A DNA stretch of 64,000 nucleotides. Source: Nemorincola sp044225795 (lineage in GTDB: Bacteria; Bacteroidota; Bacteroidia; Chitinophagales; Chitinophagaceae). The stretch lies in assembly GCA_044225795.1 (NCBI GenBank), contig JBGAIF010000004.1:186001-250000 (forward strand), given 5' to 3'. Under the pieces are notes generated by a model. The model made no database searches, was not told the origin of the DNA, and saw only the letters and a list, made by a program, of their open reading frames with translations. Positions 24,986-34,943 of the stretch are shown here, piece by piece; the stretch's first letter is position 1; the number at the start of each line of letters is the position of its first letter. The position numbers were made by a program, and so were the translations under genes.

Positions 24986-27900
24986 TTACCTATTAAGCAC
25001 CAAGTGGAACACCGCATGATCTTCGCCTGAAGTAACGGTTACCAGGTAAGTACCGTTTGCTATATCTGAACCGAGCGCTACTTTTTTATCAAGGTTACCA
25101 TTTTCAGCTATGTCTACAGTTTTATATACCACCTGGCCAAGCATGTTGGTCACCACAATACCCACCCGATCATCGACCGCACTCTTCAATTCTCCACTTA
25201 TCGTGAACACGCCGGCGGTAGGATTAGGCACCAATGAGAAGTTCCCTGCCTCATTGAGCACCACCTTAACACCGGTACCACCAACGCGTACTTTATATCC
25301 TACACTGAAGCCCGTAGCCGGCGTAGCGCAAATATCGCTGCTGGTCACAGAGCACTTGATCATATCTCCGTCAACGAGGCTGCTCGTCACGTAAGTAGGA
25401 TTTGTTGCGCCCGGTATAGCCGTACCATTAAGATACCACTGATACAATGGCGACGAACCAGCATGCGGCGCGATAGCTACAAATGTATCAACCTGGCCCG
25501 ATGCAACTGCCGGCTTAGTGGCATATACTGTTACCGAGTTAGTGGTAGGCGCCTTAACATGAATAGTAAAATCTGCACTGTTGACTGTAGAGAAAGCAGT
25601 ACAGAAATAATTGCTTATCATTGAACAGGCTATCACATCTCCGTCGGCAGGAATATATGAGTAAGAAGGGTACGTGCCTACACCAACGCCATTCTTAGTC
25701 CAGGAATATACCGGAGAAGAACCGCCATACACAGGAACCGGGCTAAATGTCGTAAGTTTTCCTGAGCAAACTGTATCACCGGGTGATGCCATAACACTAA
25801 CAGCAGGAGCAACCGGCGCAATAATGGATACAGAAACGTTATTCACCCCGGTATCAGGAAATGCACATGTAGCATTGCTGGTCATCACACATTTTACATT
25901 GTCCCCATGTGCAGGAGAATATGAAAGCGACGGTGCGGTAGAAATATATCCACCATTGACATACCAATCATATACAGGAGCTGTACCTCCATTGGCAGGT
26001 GTGGGCGTAAATGTAACAGGAGAGGTTACCATGCACAAAGTAGTACCAGGAGTAGCATTCACTACCACAGACGGAACAACTATGCTCATTGGGTTGACCG
26101 TAACAACCACAGCAGGTGACAACGACGCACATATAGACGGACCATCAATTACAACAGTAAAATTGCCACTGTAATTCACTGTATAGCCTGATGACGTAGC
26201 GCCACTAATGTCTGATCCCCCAACCTGCCACTGATAGGTATAACCGCTGCCCAATGTGGCATTGAGCCTTACAAAACCGCCCGTACAAAACGAGGTGGAT
26301 GAAGCCGGCGTGATAACAGCCGCTATAGGATTATTGACCACCTCTGTTGCGGTAGCGGCTGAAGAACATCCCGCACCGCTGGTAACTGTATAGCTAATAG
26401 TAGCGGTTCCTGACGACCAGCCGGAAACCAGCCCGGTACCTGCTACTGACGCAACTGATGGGGCACTACTGCTCCATACACCACCAGTGGTAGCGCAACT
26501 TAAAGCAACAGAGCCTAAAACACACATTTTTGAAGAACCGGTAACCGCACCAACCACAGGCAAAGGATTCACAGTCATCACCTGGGTAGCGGACGCCGCC
26601 CCACATGCTGAAGTGACCTTATAAGATATAATAACCGTACCGGCACTTACACCCGTAACGACACCGAGCGGGCTAACTGTGGCGCGAGCAGTATTGCTAC
26701 TGCTCCATACACCGGCAGGCGTAGCATCGCTGAGCGCAACAGGCTGACTGATACATGCATTTGACGAACCAGATATCGGCGCCACAACCGGAGCTCCGAC
26801 ATTCATAACAACTGTAGCCGCACAACCGGTAGCAAGCGTATAGAAGATGGTGGAAGTACCGCCTGAGATACCTGATACCAGCCCGGAACCGGAAACTGTA
26901 GCAACTGCTGTATTACTACTTGTCCATGCACCCAATGATGTGGCATCGCTGAGTGATGCGGCAGAGCCAACACAAACGGAAGTTCCACCTGTAATCGCCG
27001 CCGGTGCCAGCAATACCGTTACGGTAGTAACCGCTTCACAACCGGCACCTAAAGAATAACTGATCTCTGAAGTGCCTGCTGAAACACCAGTGATGACACC
27101 TGATGAAGAACCCGCAACAGCAACTGATGGCATGCTACTGATCCAGACGCCACCAGGGGTAGCATTACTTAATGTTGAAGTTGTTCCCGCACAGAATACA
27201 GTGCTTCCTGTGATAGAAGAAGATGGAGCTGAGTTAACAGACACATTTGCAGTAGTAAAGCAGCCCGTAGGTAAGCTGTATGTGATAGCAGACGTGCCAA
27301 GCGCAGCACCAGTCACCACTCCGGACCCAGACACAGTTGCCACAGATGTATTGCTGCTGTTCCATGCGCCTCCCAAGGACGTACTGCTAAGGGCACTTGT
27401 TAAACCGAGGCATATGGCCGGATTACCGGAGAGAGCATTGGGTAAGGGATTAACAGTAATACCTGTGGTTGTTTCGCAACCGGTCCCAAGTGAGTATGTA
27501 ATTGTAGCTGTTCCCGCTGTTACACCGGAAACAGAGCCACCGGCTACTGTGGCTATGGCTGTATTGCTACTTTTCCATGAGCCCAGGCCAACGGCATCAC
27601 TGAGAACAGTGATATCGCCGGTGCAGACAGAAGTTGTACCGGTGATGGCAGAAGGCGATGTATTGACATTAATAACCGTACCCGCAGCACAAGTACCTAA
27701 TGTGTAGGAAACAGAGGTAGCACCTGCGGTAACCCCTGCAAGAAGTCCCGAAACCGGATCAATGGTTGCAATCGAGGTATTCATACTAGACCATGCACCA
27801 CCAATTGTGGCATCACTCATAGCGGCAGTTCCCCCGGCGCAAACATTTGACGGACCTGTAATGGCGGCCGGTGTAGTATTAACAGTAACAACAGTAATGG

Positions 27901-29986
27901 CACGGCACCCTGCACCAACCTGATAGGTGATATTAGCAGTACCGGTACCTACTCCTGATACATTGCCGGATGCATCGATGGTCGCTACCAACGGGTTGCC
28001 GCTTAGCCAAGCTCCGCCAGTAGTAGCGTTGGTCAGCGACGTGATCGCTCCTACACATATATTACCGGATCCGGTAATAGGCGTTGCGGTAAGATTAACT
28101 GTAACAGTAGATACTGTATTACAACCAGTGGACAATGTGTATGTAATATTGGAAGTGCCCACGGCAAGACCAGTAACAAGCCCACTACCGGAAACTGAAG
28201 CAACGGATGTACTGCCGCTACTCCATGTACCGCCACCCGCATCACTGAGTGAAGTAGTAAGGCCCGCACAAACAGTAAGTGTACCTGTAATGTTACCCGG
28301 CAGCGAATTCACAACAATTGTTTTGGCAACGCCACAACCATTTCGCGTATAAGAAATATCTACAGACCCTGCTCCTACACCAGTAACAACACCACCAGAA
28401 GTAACAGTAGCTAAGGACGTTACGCCACTAGACCAAACACCCCCGGATGTAGCATCAGTAAGATTTACGTTGCTACCGATACAAACCGTCGATGGACCTG
28501 TGATAGACGCCGGCGGGCCGATGACCAGCGGGAAAGGAGCAGAAGGATTACCATTCGCCACAACTTCAACCGTATAAGAGCCATTTGGAATACCAACAGG
28601 TAATGTAAAATATGCAGTATCCAATGAGGCTCCACGCATCACACCGGTACTGTTCCAATTAGTAGTTTTTGCATAGTATACATTACTGCCTGAAGTAAAC
28701 CTCACTATAGGATAGTTAGTAGAATTCTGCCAATCATCTCCGTAACACGCCCCCTCAGTAATGCCATTGAACAATGTACCTGTGATCATAAAGTCTGTAC
28801 AGCTGCTGCCAATGATCTGGCTAATAGTTGGCTTACCGGCAGCAAGCGGAGATCCGGAAGGCTGGTATTCATAATACTGGTCGTCGCCCTGATTGGCAAA
28901 CAAAATAGACCCATCGGGTAAGCAAAGCATATTAGTAATAAAAGATGGTTGCAGGAGCGTATCGCTAGTACTTCCCGGCGCATGAACACGCGTATATGCA
29001 TTTGTCGTGTAGTCAAATTCGTAAAAAACTGTTGAGTCAGGGAAGTGGTCGGCAGATGTTGGCGTCTGAGACACAGCCAGCAGTATCTTACCATTGACCA
29101 TCATTGCGGAAGCCGCATCAGGAGCCCCCTGATTGAACGGAATAGGCGGGCCAAGCAGCCATGTACCCGGACTGGATGTACCTGTAGGGGTATAGTAAGC
29201 TGAATTGGGTGTAGAGCCAATAAAAAATAATTTGCCATTAGGCAGCAGAAACGCACCACCTGCCTCAGACCCATATGGGTCATATAAATTCACAGGTGCA
29301 GATGCATCGTTCACCCATGTGCCTGTCGATGGAATATAACGTTCCGCAGTTGTGCTATAATTGTCGAGAAATAGTATGCTATTGTCCGGCAACTTCACCC
29401 ATGATGCCTCATTATTCCTCCTAAGGCATGATGCTGTTTGCGCATATGTATTTGTGGCCGGGTCCCATATATAGTTAAGTTTAGTACTTCCTGTATCAAC
29501 CAGAGATTGCAAAACTTTACCATCAGGAAGAATTTCAGAGTTTGCATCTGATATTTTGTAGGTCAGGGAGTGTACCAGTTTTGGGCATTGTGTCCACGAG
29601 TTTGATACGGGATCAAATACTTCTGCATCATCGCCACCATTACCATATTCGCCGCCGGCAACATAGACACGTCCGTCGCGAAGTACCTGGCTGGAGAAGT
29701 ATAGTCTATCCTCGGCCATTGGTGCAACTGTTGACCATGTTCCGTTCACATAGCTTCCGCTTGCATCCGGGGTAAGCCTGTCCCACCTAATGCCTTGTCC
29801 GCCACCACTTGACGTCTTACATAAGACCGTGCCATCGGTAAGCAATAACATCACACCGGCATTATAGTGCGGAGCAAACGATGCTATCGGCACCCATGTA
29901 CCTTGTCCGTACAACGACGAAACTCCGAAAATTGTGCATATCAGTAGTGATATTGCTGTTGTAAGTCTAGAATGAACAACACTCAT
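24986..29986 (-). CDS. Giant secreted Kelch/galactose-oxidase-like + BIG2-repeat protein with T9SS type A domain
   Basis: This 1666-residue protein starts at ATG 29986 (an upstream in-frame ATG at 30040 only adds residues before the signal peptide). Residues 30-420 form a Kelch beta-propeller (VLRDGRVYVAGGEYG, LPDNSILFL, MLCLPDGSILFA), followed by a DUF1929-like beta domain to about 520. Ten BIG2-like modules of about 75-80 residues follow, each with ITGxxxVC and GGxW landmarks. Then come four Ig/PKD modules and a type A sorting domain (SLVPNPTAGVFTISG). At the copper-ligand position of galactose/glyoxal oxidases (YHSxxLLLPDG) the sequence reads FITNMLCLPDG (F349, I350), so the propeller is probably not an active oxidase. 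Confidence 0.85.
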   Translation of the reverse strand: MSVVHSRLTTAISLLICTIFGVSSLYGQGTWVPIASFAPHYNAGVMLLLTDGTVLCKTSSGGGQGIRWDRLTPDASGSYVNGTWSTVAPMAEDRLYFSSQVLRDGRVYVAGGEYGNGGDDAEVFDPVSNSWTQCPKLVHSLTYKISDANSEILPDGKVLQSLVDTGSTKLNYIWDPATNTYAQTASCLRRNNEASWVKLPDNSILFLDNYSTTAERYIPSTGTWVNDASAPVNLYDPYGSEAGGAFLLPNGKLFFIGSTPNSAYYTPTGTSSPGTWLLGPPIPFNQGAPDAASAMMVNGKILLAVSQTPTSADHFPDSTVFYEFDYTTNAYTRVHAPGSTSDTLLQPSFITNMLCLPDGSILFANQGDDQYYEYQPSGSPLAAGKPTISQIIGSSCTDFMITGTLFNGITEGACYGDDWQNSTNYPIVRFTSGSNVYYAKTTNWNSTGVMRGASLDTAYFTLPVGIPNGSYTVEVVANGNPSAPFPLVIGPPASITGPSTVCIGSNVNLTDATSGGVWSSGVTSLATVTSGGVVTGVGAGSVDISYTRNGCGVAKTIVVNSLPGNITGTLTVCAGLTTSLSDAGGGTWSSGSTSVASVSGSGLVTGLAVGTSNITYTLSTGCNTVSTVTVNLTATPITGSGNICVGAITSLTNATTGGAWLSGNPLVATIDASGNVSGVGTGTANITYQVGAGCRAITVVTVNTTPAAITGPSNVCAGGTAAMSDATIGGAWSSMNTSIATIDPVSGLLAGVTAGATSVSYTLGTCAAGTVINVNTSPSAITGTTSVCTGDITVLSDAVGLGSWKSSNTAIATVAGGSVSGVTAGTATITYSLGTGCETTTGITVNPLPNALSGNPAICLGLTSALSSTSLGGAWNSSNTSVATVSGSGVVTGAALGTSAITYSLPTGCFTTANVSVNSAPSSSITGSTVFCAGTTSTLSNATPGGVWISSMPSVAVAGSSSGVITGVSAGTSEISYSLGAGCEAVTTVTVLLAPAAITGGTSVCVGSAASLSDATSLGAWTSSNTAVATVSGSGLVSGISGGTSTIFYTLATGCAATVVMNVGAPVVAPISGSSNACISQPVALSDATPAGVWSSSNTARATVSPLGVVTGVSAGTVIISYKVTSACGAASATQVMTVNPLPVVGAVTGSSKMCVLGSVALSCATTGGVWSSSAPSVASVAGTGLVSGWSSGTATISYTVTSGAGCSSAATATEVVNNPIAAVITPASSTSFCTGGFVRLNATLGSGYTYQWQVGGSDISGATSSGYTVNYSGNFTVVIDGPSICASLSPAVVVTVNPMSIVVPSVVVNATPGTTLCMVTSPVTFTPTPANGGTAPVYDWYVNGGYISTAPSLSYSPAHGDNVKCVMTSNATCAFPDTGVNNVSVSIIAPVAPAVSVMASPGDTVCSGKLTTFSPVPVYGGSSPVYSWTKNGVGVGTYPSYSYIPADGDVIACSMISNYFCTAFSTVNSADFTIHVKAPTTNSVTVYATKPAVASGQVDTFVAIAPHAGSSPLYQWYLNGTAIPGATNPTYVTSSLVDGDMIKCSVTSSDICATPATGFSVGYKVRVGGTGVKVVLNEAGNFSLVPNPTAGVFTISGELKSAVDDRVGIVVTNMLGQVVYKTVDIAENGNLDKKVALGSDIANGTYLVTVTSGEDHAVFHLVLNR

Positions 29987-30113
29987 AAAACATTGAATAT
30001 TATCTGTATCTGTTAAAAATTTGCTACTACTTAAACTCAAATATAGCTGAAATATCTTAAAGAGGGTTATTACAAATGATTGGTATAAGGCAGGTAGTGA
30101 ACCAAAATATCAG

Positions 30114-30121
30114 TATTTTTG
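30114..30121 (+). promoter_or_regulatory. Candidate -7 element for the LVIVD gene
   Basis: TATTTTTG matches TAnnTTTG 16 bases before the ATG. No clear -33 TTTG is at standard spacing, so support is modest. Confidence 0.35.
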
Positions 30122-30136
30122 ATATAAATATAGCAT

Positions 30137-31594
30137 ATGGTAAAGTTAACTATTGTAAGTATTCTGTCATTTGTGTTTGCCATTCATTCATCGGGACAAT
30201 GCAGCATGCACCCTGTGAGCATGAACCACGAAAGTGACATTCAGTTTCAAAACCCAAAGGAGTGCATGAGCGCAATACACGACCAGCAAGGTAAGAACTA
30301 CTTGTATGTGGCCGGCAAGGAACGCGGACTTGTCATATATGATGTCAGCAATATCGCAGCACCTATGCAAATTGACTCCATAAAAACATCTGACATGCAA
30401 AATATGGAGGTTATGAGTGTGAGCCAGAATGGCAACTATCTATACCTTGCCTTAGGCAATATATTCGTTAACTCCTCTACCCCAGGTATGGCTATTGTAG
30501 ATGTAAGTGATCCGACGCATGTTGTCTTAAAGTCGGTCTGGAAATATAATATACAAAGTGGTGGCGCCGGGATAGTAAAAACAGAAGGAAATTATGCATA
30601 CCTGGGCGCTATGCGCCGCGGATTGATGATATTGGACATATCTGACAAAACGAACATCGTGCTTATTTCTGTATTTAAGCCAGACATATCCTACCCGAAT
30701 CCGACAAATCCGGACAGCCTGAAATATAATGCAAGAGGACTGGCAGTGAAAAACAGTATTGTATACCTGTGCGATGATGCAGGTGGCATACGTATCATAG
30801 ACGCTACAAACAAAGCCGTGCCACAAGAAAAAGGCCACTATGCTAACCCGGCAGTATATAGTAAGGCAAGGGCATATAATAATGTAGCCCTTGATGATAC
30901 ACTTTTGTATGTTTCGGTAGATTACTGTGGTATGGAGATACTAAGTGTTGCAGATATATACAATGTAAAAATGGTATCTTGGTGGAACCCATGGCACTGT
31001 GAGTCCCCATCGAACATATGGCTAAACAGCAACGGGCACACCAATGAACTTCAATATGATCCTGCTTGCAAAATTGTATTCCTTGCAAGTGGTAAAAGCG
31101 AAGTCATAGCTGTAAATGTTGCCGATCCAACTAATCCGGATTCCTGTACGAAGTATACTACTTCAGGCGGAAATGTTGGAACATGGGGGTTAGCCCTGTA
31201 TAACAACTTAATATACGCCTGCTACATCTATGTGCCTACAGGAATTCCTTTCTATAGCAACTGGAGTGGTGTAAAAGCATTTAGTTGGAATAGTTGTGCA
31301 ACCTATGAACCTAACCTGGCAGTAACGAAACCGGATGTACGCCTTTACCCTAACCCCTCCGGTGGAAAACTATACCTGCAGAGCACATGGAAGGAAAGTG
31401 GTGAAGTAGTGCTCAAAGTATTTGACTTGCCCGGTAAACTCGCATGTGTGCGGACTATACATGTGACAAAGGGGGAGAATACTGCAGATGTAAGTTTGAA
31501 CGGGATTCAAGCGGGTGTATACATAGCAGAAATAAATGTAAATGGCTACAAAGAATATAAACAGATAGTTATAAACCCAAGCCAACAACTGTAA
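30137..31594 (+). CDS. Secreted LVIVD-repeat protein with T9SS type A domain
   Basis: This 485-residue protein has a signal peptide ending SSGQ. A beta-propeller of LVIVD-type repeats follows, seen as GLVIYDVSNIAAPMQI, GMAIVDVSDPTHVV, GLMILDISDKTNIV, GIRIIDATNKAVPQ and SEVIAVNVADPTNP. Residues from about 410 form a T9SS type A domain (RLYPNPSGGKLYLQS, ending YKQIVIN). LVIVD proteins are cell-surface propellers of unknown binding partner. It is divergent from the giant Kelch/BIG2 gene, with 150 bases between the two chosen start codons. Confidence 0.87.
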   Translation: MVKLTIVSILSFVFAIHSSGQCSMHPVSMNHESDIQFQNPKECMSAIHDQQGKNYLYVAGKERGLVIYDVSNIAAPMQIDSIKTSDMQNMEVMSVSQNGNYLYLALGNIFVNSSTPGMAIVDVSDPTHVVLKSVWKYNIQSGGAGIVKTEGNYAYLGAMRRGLMILDISDKTNIVLISVFKPDISYPNPTNPDSLKYNARGLAVKNSIVYLCDDAGGIRIIDATNKAVPQEKGHYANPAVYSKARAYNNVALDDTLLYVSVDYCGMEILSVADIYNVKMVSWWNPWHCESPSNIWLNSNGHTNELQYDPACKIVFLASGKSEVIAVNVADPTNPDSCTKYTTSGGNVGTWGLALYNNLIYACYIYVPTGIPFYSNWSGVKAFSWNSCATYEPNLAVTKPDVRLYPNPSGGKLYLQSTWKESGEVVLKVFDLPGKLACVRTIHVTKGENTADVSLNGIQAGVYIAEINVNGYKEYKQIVINPSQQL

Positions 31595-31655
31595 ACATCA
31601 AAAGCTCAGTTTGACGAAAGTTTTTTCATTAATTTTATGCTCTTAAATTGTTACT

Positions 31656-32234
31656 ATGCCTAACAGATCGATAAAAATTGCAGCGATGCTGCTCACCTGC
31701 ACGACCTTATCAATAACAGCAATTGCGCAAACAACTGCAAAAAAGCCGGTTGTAAAAAAAGTGGCTGTTAAAAAAGCAGTGCAGCCTAAGGGGCCGAAAC
31801 CTATACTTCTGCCCGACTTCTTCAGTTATGCGAAGCGTGTTGATGGCGATACCAGCTATACGTATGAGGTCAGAGACGCAAATGGGAACACTATTCCCGT
31901 AGACAATATAAGGGATCAAAGCCAGATCCATGCTATTATCTATTACAAGAGCTACTATAAATTTCCACCAAAACCGGGAAGCCCGATGAGCCCTCCCTAC
32001 CTTTCGATGAGACAATACGCTTACGAATATCAGGGAGAAGGTCTTTGGCTGGGTTACAATGCATTGACCAACGAACATGAAGAGTTTAAGGGTGACATGA
32101 AGAAGATCGTTAAAACCGACACGCACCCATCAAATGCACCTCAAAATCATGGCGAAACCGTTACTCACAAGTATTACAAAACAGTAAGGTCCGGTGGTGC
32201 AAATCCTGCACAAACACACACGCATTCCCATTAA
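31656..32234 (+). CDS. Exported Lys- and His-rich protein of unknown function
   Basis: I do not recognise this 192-residue protein. It has a signal peptide (AAMLLTCTTLSITAIAQ), then a lysine/valine repeat (KKPVVKKVAVKKAVQPK), then a compact region with many Tyr (SYTYEVRDANGN, IIYYKSYYKFPPKPG). It ends in a histidine-rich tail, QTHTHSH, which could bind metal. No sorting domain and no lipoprotein Cys are present. It precedes the DUF3810 gene by 23 bases, so the two may be co-transcribed. Confidence 0.65.
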   Translation: MPNRSIKIAAMLLTCTTLSITAIAQTTAKKPVVKKVAVKKAVQPKGPKPILLPDFFSYAKRVDGDTSYTYEVRDANGNTIPVDNIRDQSQIHAIIYYKSYYKFPPKPGSPMSPPYLSMRQYAYEYQGEGLWLGYNALTNEHEEFKGDMKKIVKTDTHPSNAPQNHGETVTHKYYKTVRSGGANPAQTHTHSH

Positions 32235-32257
32235 TGGTCTTTACCTTATCAGCGTAA

Positions 32258-33364
32258 ATGAATACCAGGGGTACACTGATCGTGATCGCGGTCCTGCTTT
32301 CATCAATACTGATACTACTCAATATATTGCCTGACCACAAAGCTGTCATAAGTATCTATGACGGCTTTGTTTTTTACCCGATACAGTCCTTCCGTGGATT
32401 TTTACTTGGCAAGATACCTTTTAGCATTGGGGATGTTCTATACCTGGCAGGCGGAGTATTATTGTTGAGAACAATCGTCAACTGGATACAGTTCATTGCA
32501 CGTTTTAGTGAAAAACGAGCTCAGTTATTCTCATCACTGCTCAGATCATTGATCACAGCATTAGTGCTATATTTATTTTTCCTGTTCGGATGGGGCATCA
32601 ACTATTACAAAACGCCACTTGGCAAATCATGGGACCTGTACGTTCAATATAATACCAATACACAGAGGAGAATAGTCGATTCAATTCTACTTACAGAGTT
32701 TAACAAATATCTCGTAAATCAATTGAACAGATACGCCAGTGGATACCATCATGCAAACTTCGACGACATCAATATTACAGCTATGAGTCTCTACCGGAAA
32801 CATACTGACAGCAAAGTTTCTGCATACGGTTTAGCTGTAAAGCCAACATTTTTCAATTATTTCATTCGTAGAACAGGAGTTGAAGGTTATTACAACCCTT
32901 TTACGGGTGAGGGGCAGATAGATGCCTCACTCCCCTGCTTCCTGCTACCGTTTGTAACGATGCATGAGATGGCCCACCAGGCCGGCATAGCAGCAGAGGG
33001 TGACGCAAACCTAATGGCCTATGCGGTAGGTACATCCACTGATGACAGCTTATTCCGGTATTCAAGCTACCTGAACATATGGCTATATGCCAACAACAGG
33101 CTCTACCGACGGGATTCAGCCCTTGCAAAAACTTTTGAACGACAACTGAACGAGCTAACGATAAGACACCTTGACACCATAGACCAGCTTAGCAGGCTAT
33201 ACAATAACGACATTGCCAGGTATAGCAGCTCACTATTTGATGACTACCTGAAACTACAAGATCAGAAAGAAGGCATTAAAAGCTACGGCAATGTAGTGTC
33301 GAGTGCATGGCAACTAGAACAAAAAAGAGATTCCGGTTACTTCAAAACGATCAATATCCCTTAA
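32258..33364 (+). CDS. DUF3810 membrane protein with zinc-protease-like motif
   Basis: This 368-residue protein has about three N-terminal transmembrane helices (residues 8-28, 55-75, 95-115). A conserved soluble domain follows with LPCFLLPFVTMHEMAHQAGIAAEGDANLMAY. HEMAH followed by a downstream Glu (AAEGDAN) is the pattern of a gluzincin-type peptidase, and DUF3810 carries it consistently. Catalytic activity is not known. Its stop codon overlaps that of the convergent mutase gene. The upstream His-rich gene is 23 bases away. Confidence 0.85.
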   Translation: MNTRGTLIVIAVLLSSILILLNILPDHKAVISIYDGFVFYPIQSFRGFLLGKIPFSIGDVLYLAGGVLLLRTIVNWIQFIARFSEKRAQLFSSLLRSLITALVLYLFFLFGWGINYYKTPLGKSWDLYVQYNTNTQRRIVDSILLTEFNKYLVNQLNRYASGYHHANFDDINITAMSLYRKHTDSKVSAYGLAVKPTFFNYFIRRTGVEGYYNPFTGEGQIDASLPCFLLPFVTMHEMAHQAGIAAEGDANLMAYAVGTSTDDSLFRYSSYLNIWLYANNRLYRRDSALAKTFERQLNELTIRHLDTIDQLSRLYNNDIARYSSSLFDDYLKLQDQKEGIKSYGNVVSSAWQLEQKRDSGYFKTINIP

Positions 33365-34911
33365 CCCCTATACTCCCCCCATACGCCGCGAAGCGTATCT
33401 GCGATCTCGCCCAAGGTACACAACTGCTCTACTGCGTCTATGACAAATGGCATCAGATTTTCACCGGTGGCGGCTTTTTCCTTTATTGTTTGGAGACAAT
33501 GCAGTGCCTTGTTGTTATCCCGCTCTTCACGCAGCTTTGCAAGCTTTGCCGACTGCTGAATGCGGATAGAATCATCTATCTTAAATACAGGCGGTTTATT
33601 GATCTCCTCTGAAGTAAATTTATTGACACCTACAATTATTTTGCTGCCATCTTCGATCGCCTGGTTATACGCATACGCCGACCGCGCGATCTCGTCTTGC
33701 ATAAAATGCTGTTCAATGGCTTTAACTGAGCCACCCATCGCATCTATCTTATCTATCAGTTTCCATGCTGCGGCTTCTACTTCATTAGTGAGTGACTCGA
33801 CATAATAAGATCCTGCAAGCGGATCTACTGTGTCTGTAGCCCCGCTCTCATATGCCACTATCTGCTGTGTACGCAATGCAATAGAAGCCGCCTCCTCTGT
33901 TGGTAAGGAAAGTGCTTCATCATAGCCATTAGTGTGCAGGGATTGAGTGCCACCTAACACCGCAGAAAGCCCTTGTAATGCCACACGAATAATATTGTTC
34001 TTAGGCTGCTGCGCTGTAAGTGTGCTGCCACCTGTTTGTGTATGGAAACGCAACATCTGCGCACGAGGATCCGTAGCCCCAAGCGATTGAGTGATATTAG
34101 CCCACATCCTGCGTGCTGCCCTGAACTTTGCTACCTCTTCAAACAGGTTGTTATGCGCGTTAAAGAAGAATGATAGCCTCTGTGCAAATACATTGATATC
34201 CAGTCCGGTGGCAATAGCAGCCTGCAGATAGGACTTGCCATTAGCAAGTGTAAAAGCCAGTTCCTGTACCGCATTTGCCCCGGCTTCGCGAATATGATAT
34301 CCAGAAATAGAAATGGTATTCCATTTAGGGACCTCCTTGCTGCAGTATTCAAAAATATCCGTGATAAGCCGCATAGACTGAGCCGGAGGATATATATAAG
34401 TGCCACGGGCAGCATACTCTTTAAGAATATCGTTCTGTATAGTGCCGGATATCTTCTTTATGTCGGCTCCCTGTTTCTTTGCCAGCGCTATATACATTGC
34501 CAGTAAAATGAACGCGGTAGCGTTTATGGTCATGGAAGTAGAGATATCGCTAAGCCTGATATCTTTGAACAGCAGCTCCATATCCTGAAGTGAGTCTATT
34601 GCAACACCGACCTTACCAACCTCTCCTTCTGACATGGCATGGTCTGAATCATATCCTATCTGGGTAGGAAGATCGAATGCAACTGAAAGGCCATTAACGC
34701 CCTGGCTCAACAGGAAGTGATACCTTTTATTTGATTCCTCAGCCGTACTGAACCCGGCATACTGGCGCATGGTCCAGAGGCGGTCACGGTACATAGCGCT
34801 GTGTACACCACGAGTGAAGGGGAACTGACCGGGCAACTCATTCATTTTAACCGGTTCACAATACACCTCTTTTATCTCTATACCGGAATCTGTTACGATC
34901 TTCTTCGACAT
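33361..34911 (-). CDS. Acyl-CoA mutase large subunit (methylmalonyl-CoA mutase family, no B12 domain)
   Basis: This 516-residue protein matches the alpha/beta-barrel half of coenzyme B12-dependent mutases. It has LWTMRQYAGFSTAEESN, GLSVAFDLPTQIGYDSDH, GTIQNDILKEYAARGTYIYPP and FHTQTGGSTLTAQQP. It ends before the usual B12-binding domain, so it should need a separate small subunit, which is not in the window. The start region TRGVHSAMYRDR differs from the classical methylmalonyl-CoA enzyme. The substrate could be methylmalonyl-, isobutyryl- or a related acyl-CoA. The downstream order on the minus strand begins with a short conserved protein 32 bases upstream. Confidence 0.85.
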   Translation of the reverse strand: MSKKIVTDSGIEIKEVYCEPVKMNELPGQFPFTRGVHSAMYRDRLWTMRQYAGFSTAEESNKRYHFLLSQGVNGLSVAFDLPTQIGYDSDHAMSEGEVGKVGVAIDSLQDMELLFKDIRLSDISTSMTINATAFILLAMYIALAKKQGADIKKISGTIQNDILKEYAARGTYIYPPAQSMRLITDIFEYCSKEVPKWNTISISGYHIREAGANAVQELAFTLANGKSYLQAAIATGLDINVFAQRLSFFFNAHNNLFEEVAKFRAARRMWANITQSLGATDPRAQMLRFHTQTGGSTLTAQQPKNNIIRVALQGLSAVLGGTQSLHTNGYDEALSLPTEEAASIALRTQQIVAYESGATDTVDPLAGSYYVESLTNEVEAAAWKLIDKIDAMGGSVKAIEQHFMQDEIARSAYAYNQAIEDGSKIIVGVNKFTSEEINKPPVFKIDDSIRIQQSAKLAKLREERDNNKALHCLQTIKEKAATGENLMPFVIDAVEQLCTLGEIADTLRGVWGEYRG

Positions 34912-34943
34912 TACGTTACTTTAAATAGTTGGAAATTCTTTTA

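Noticed and set aside
25110..28352. Plus-strand open frames of up to about 210 codons within the Kelch/BIG2 gene
   Set aside because: They are antisense to a protein with a coherent domain layout and have repetitive Val/Pro/Thr composition expected from reverse reading.
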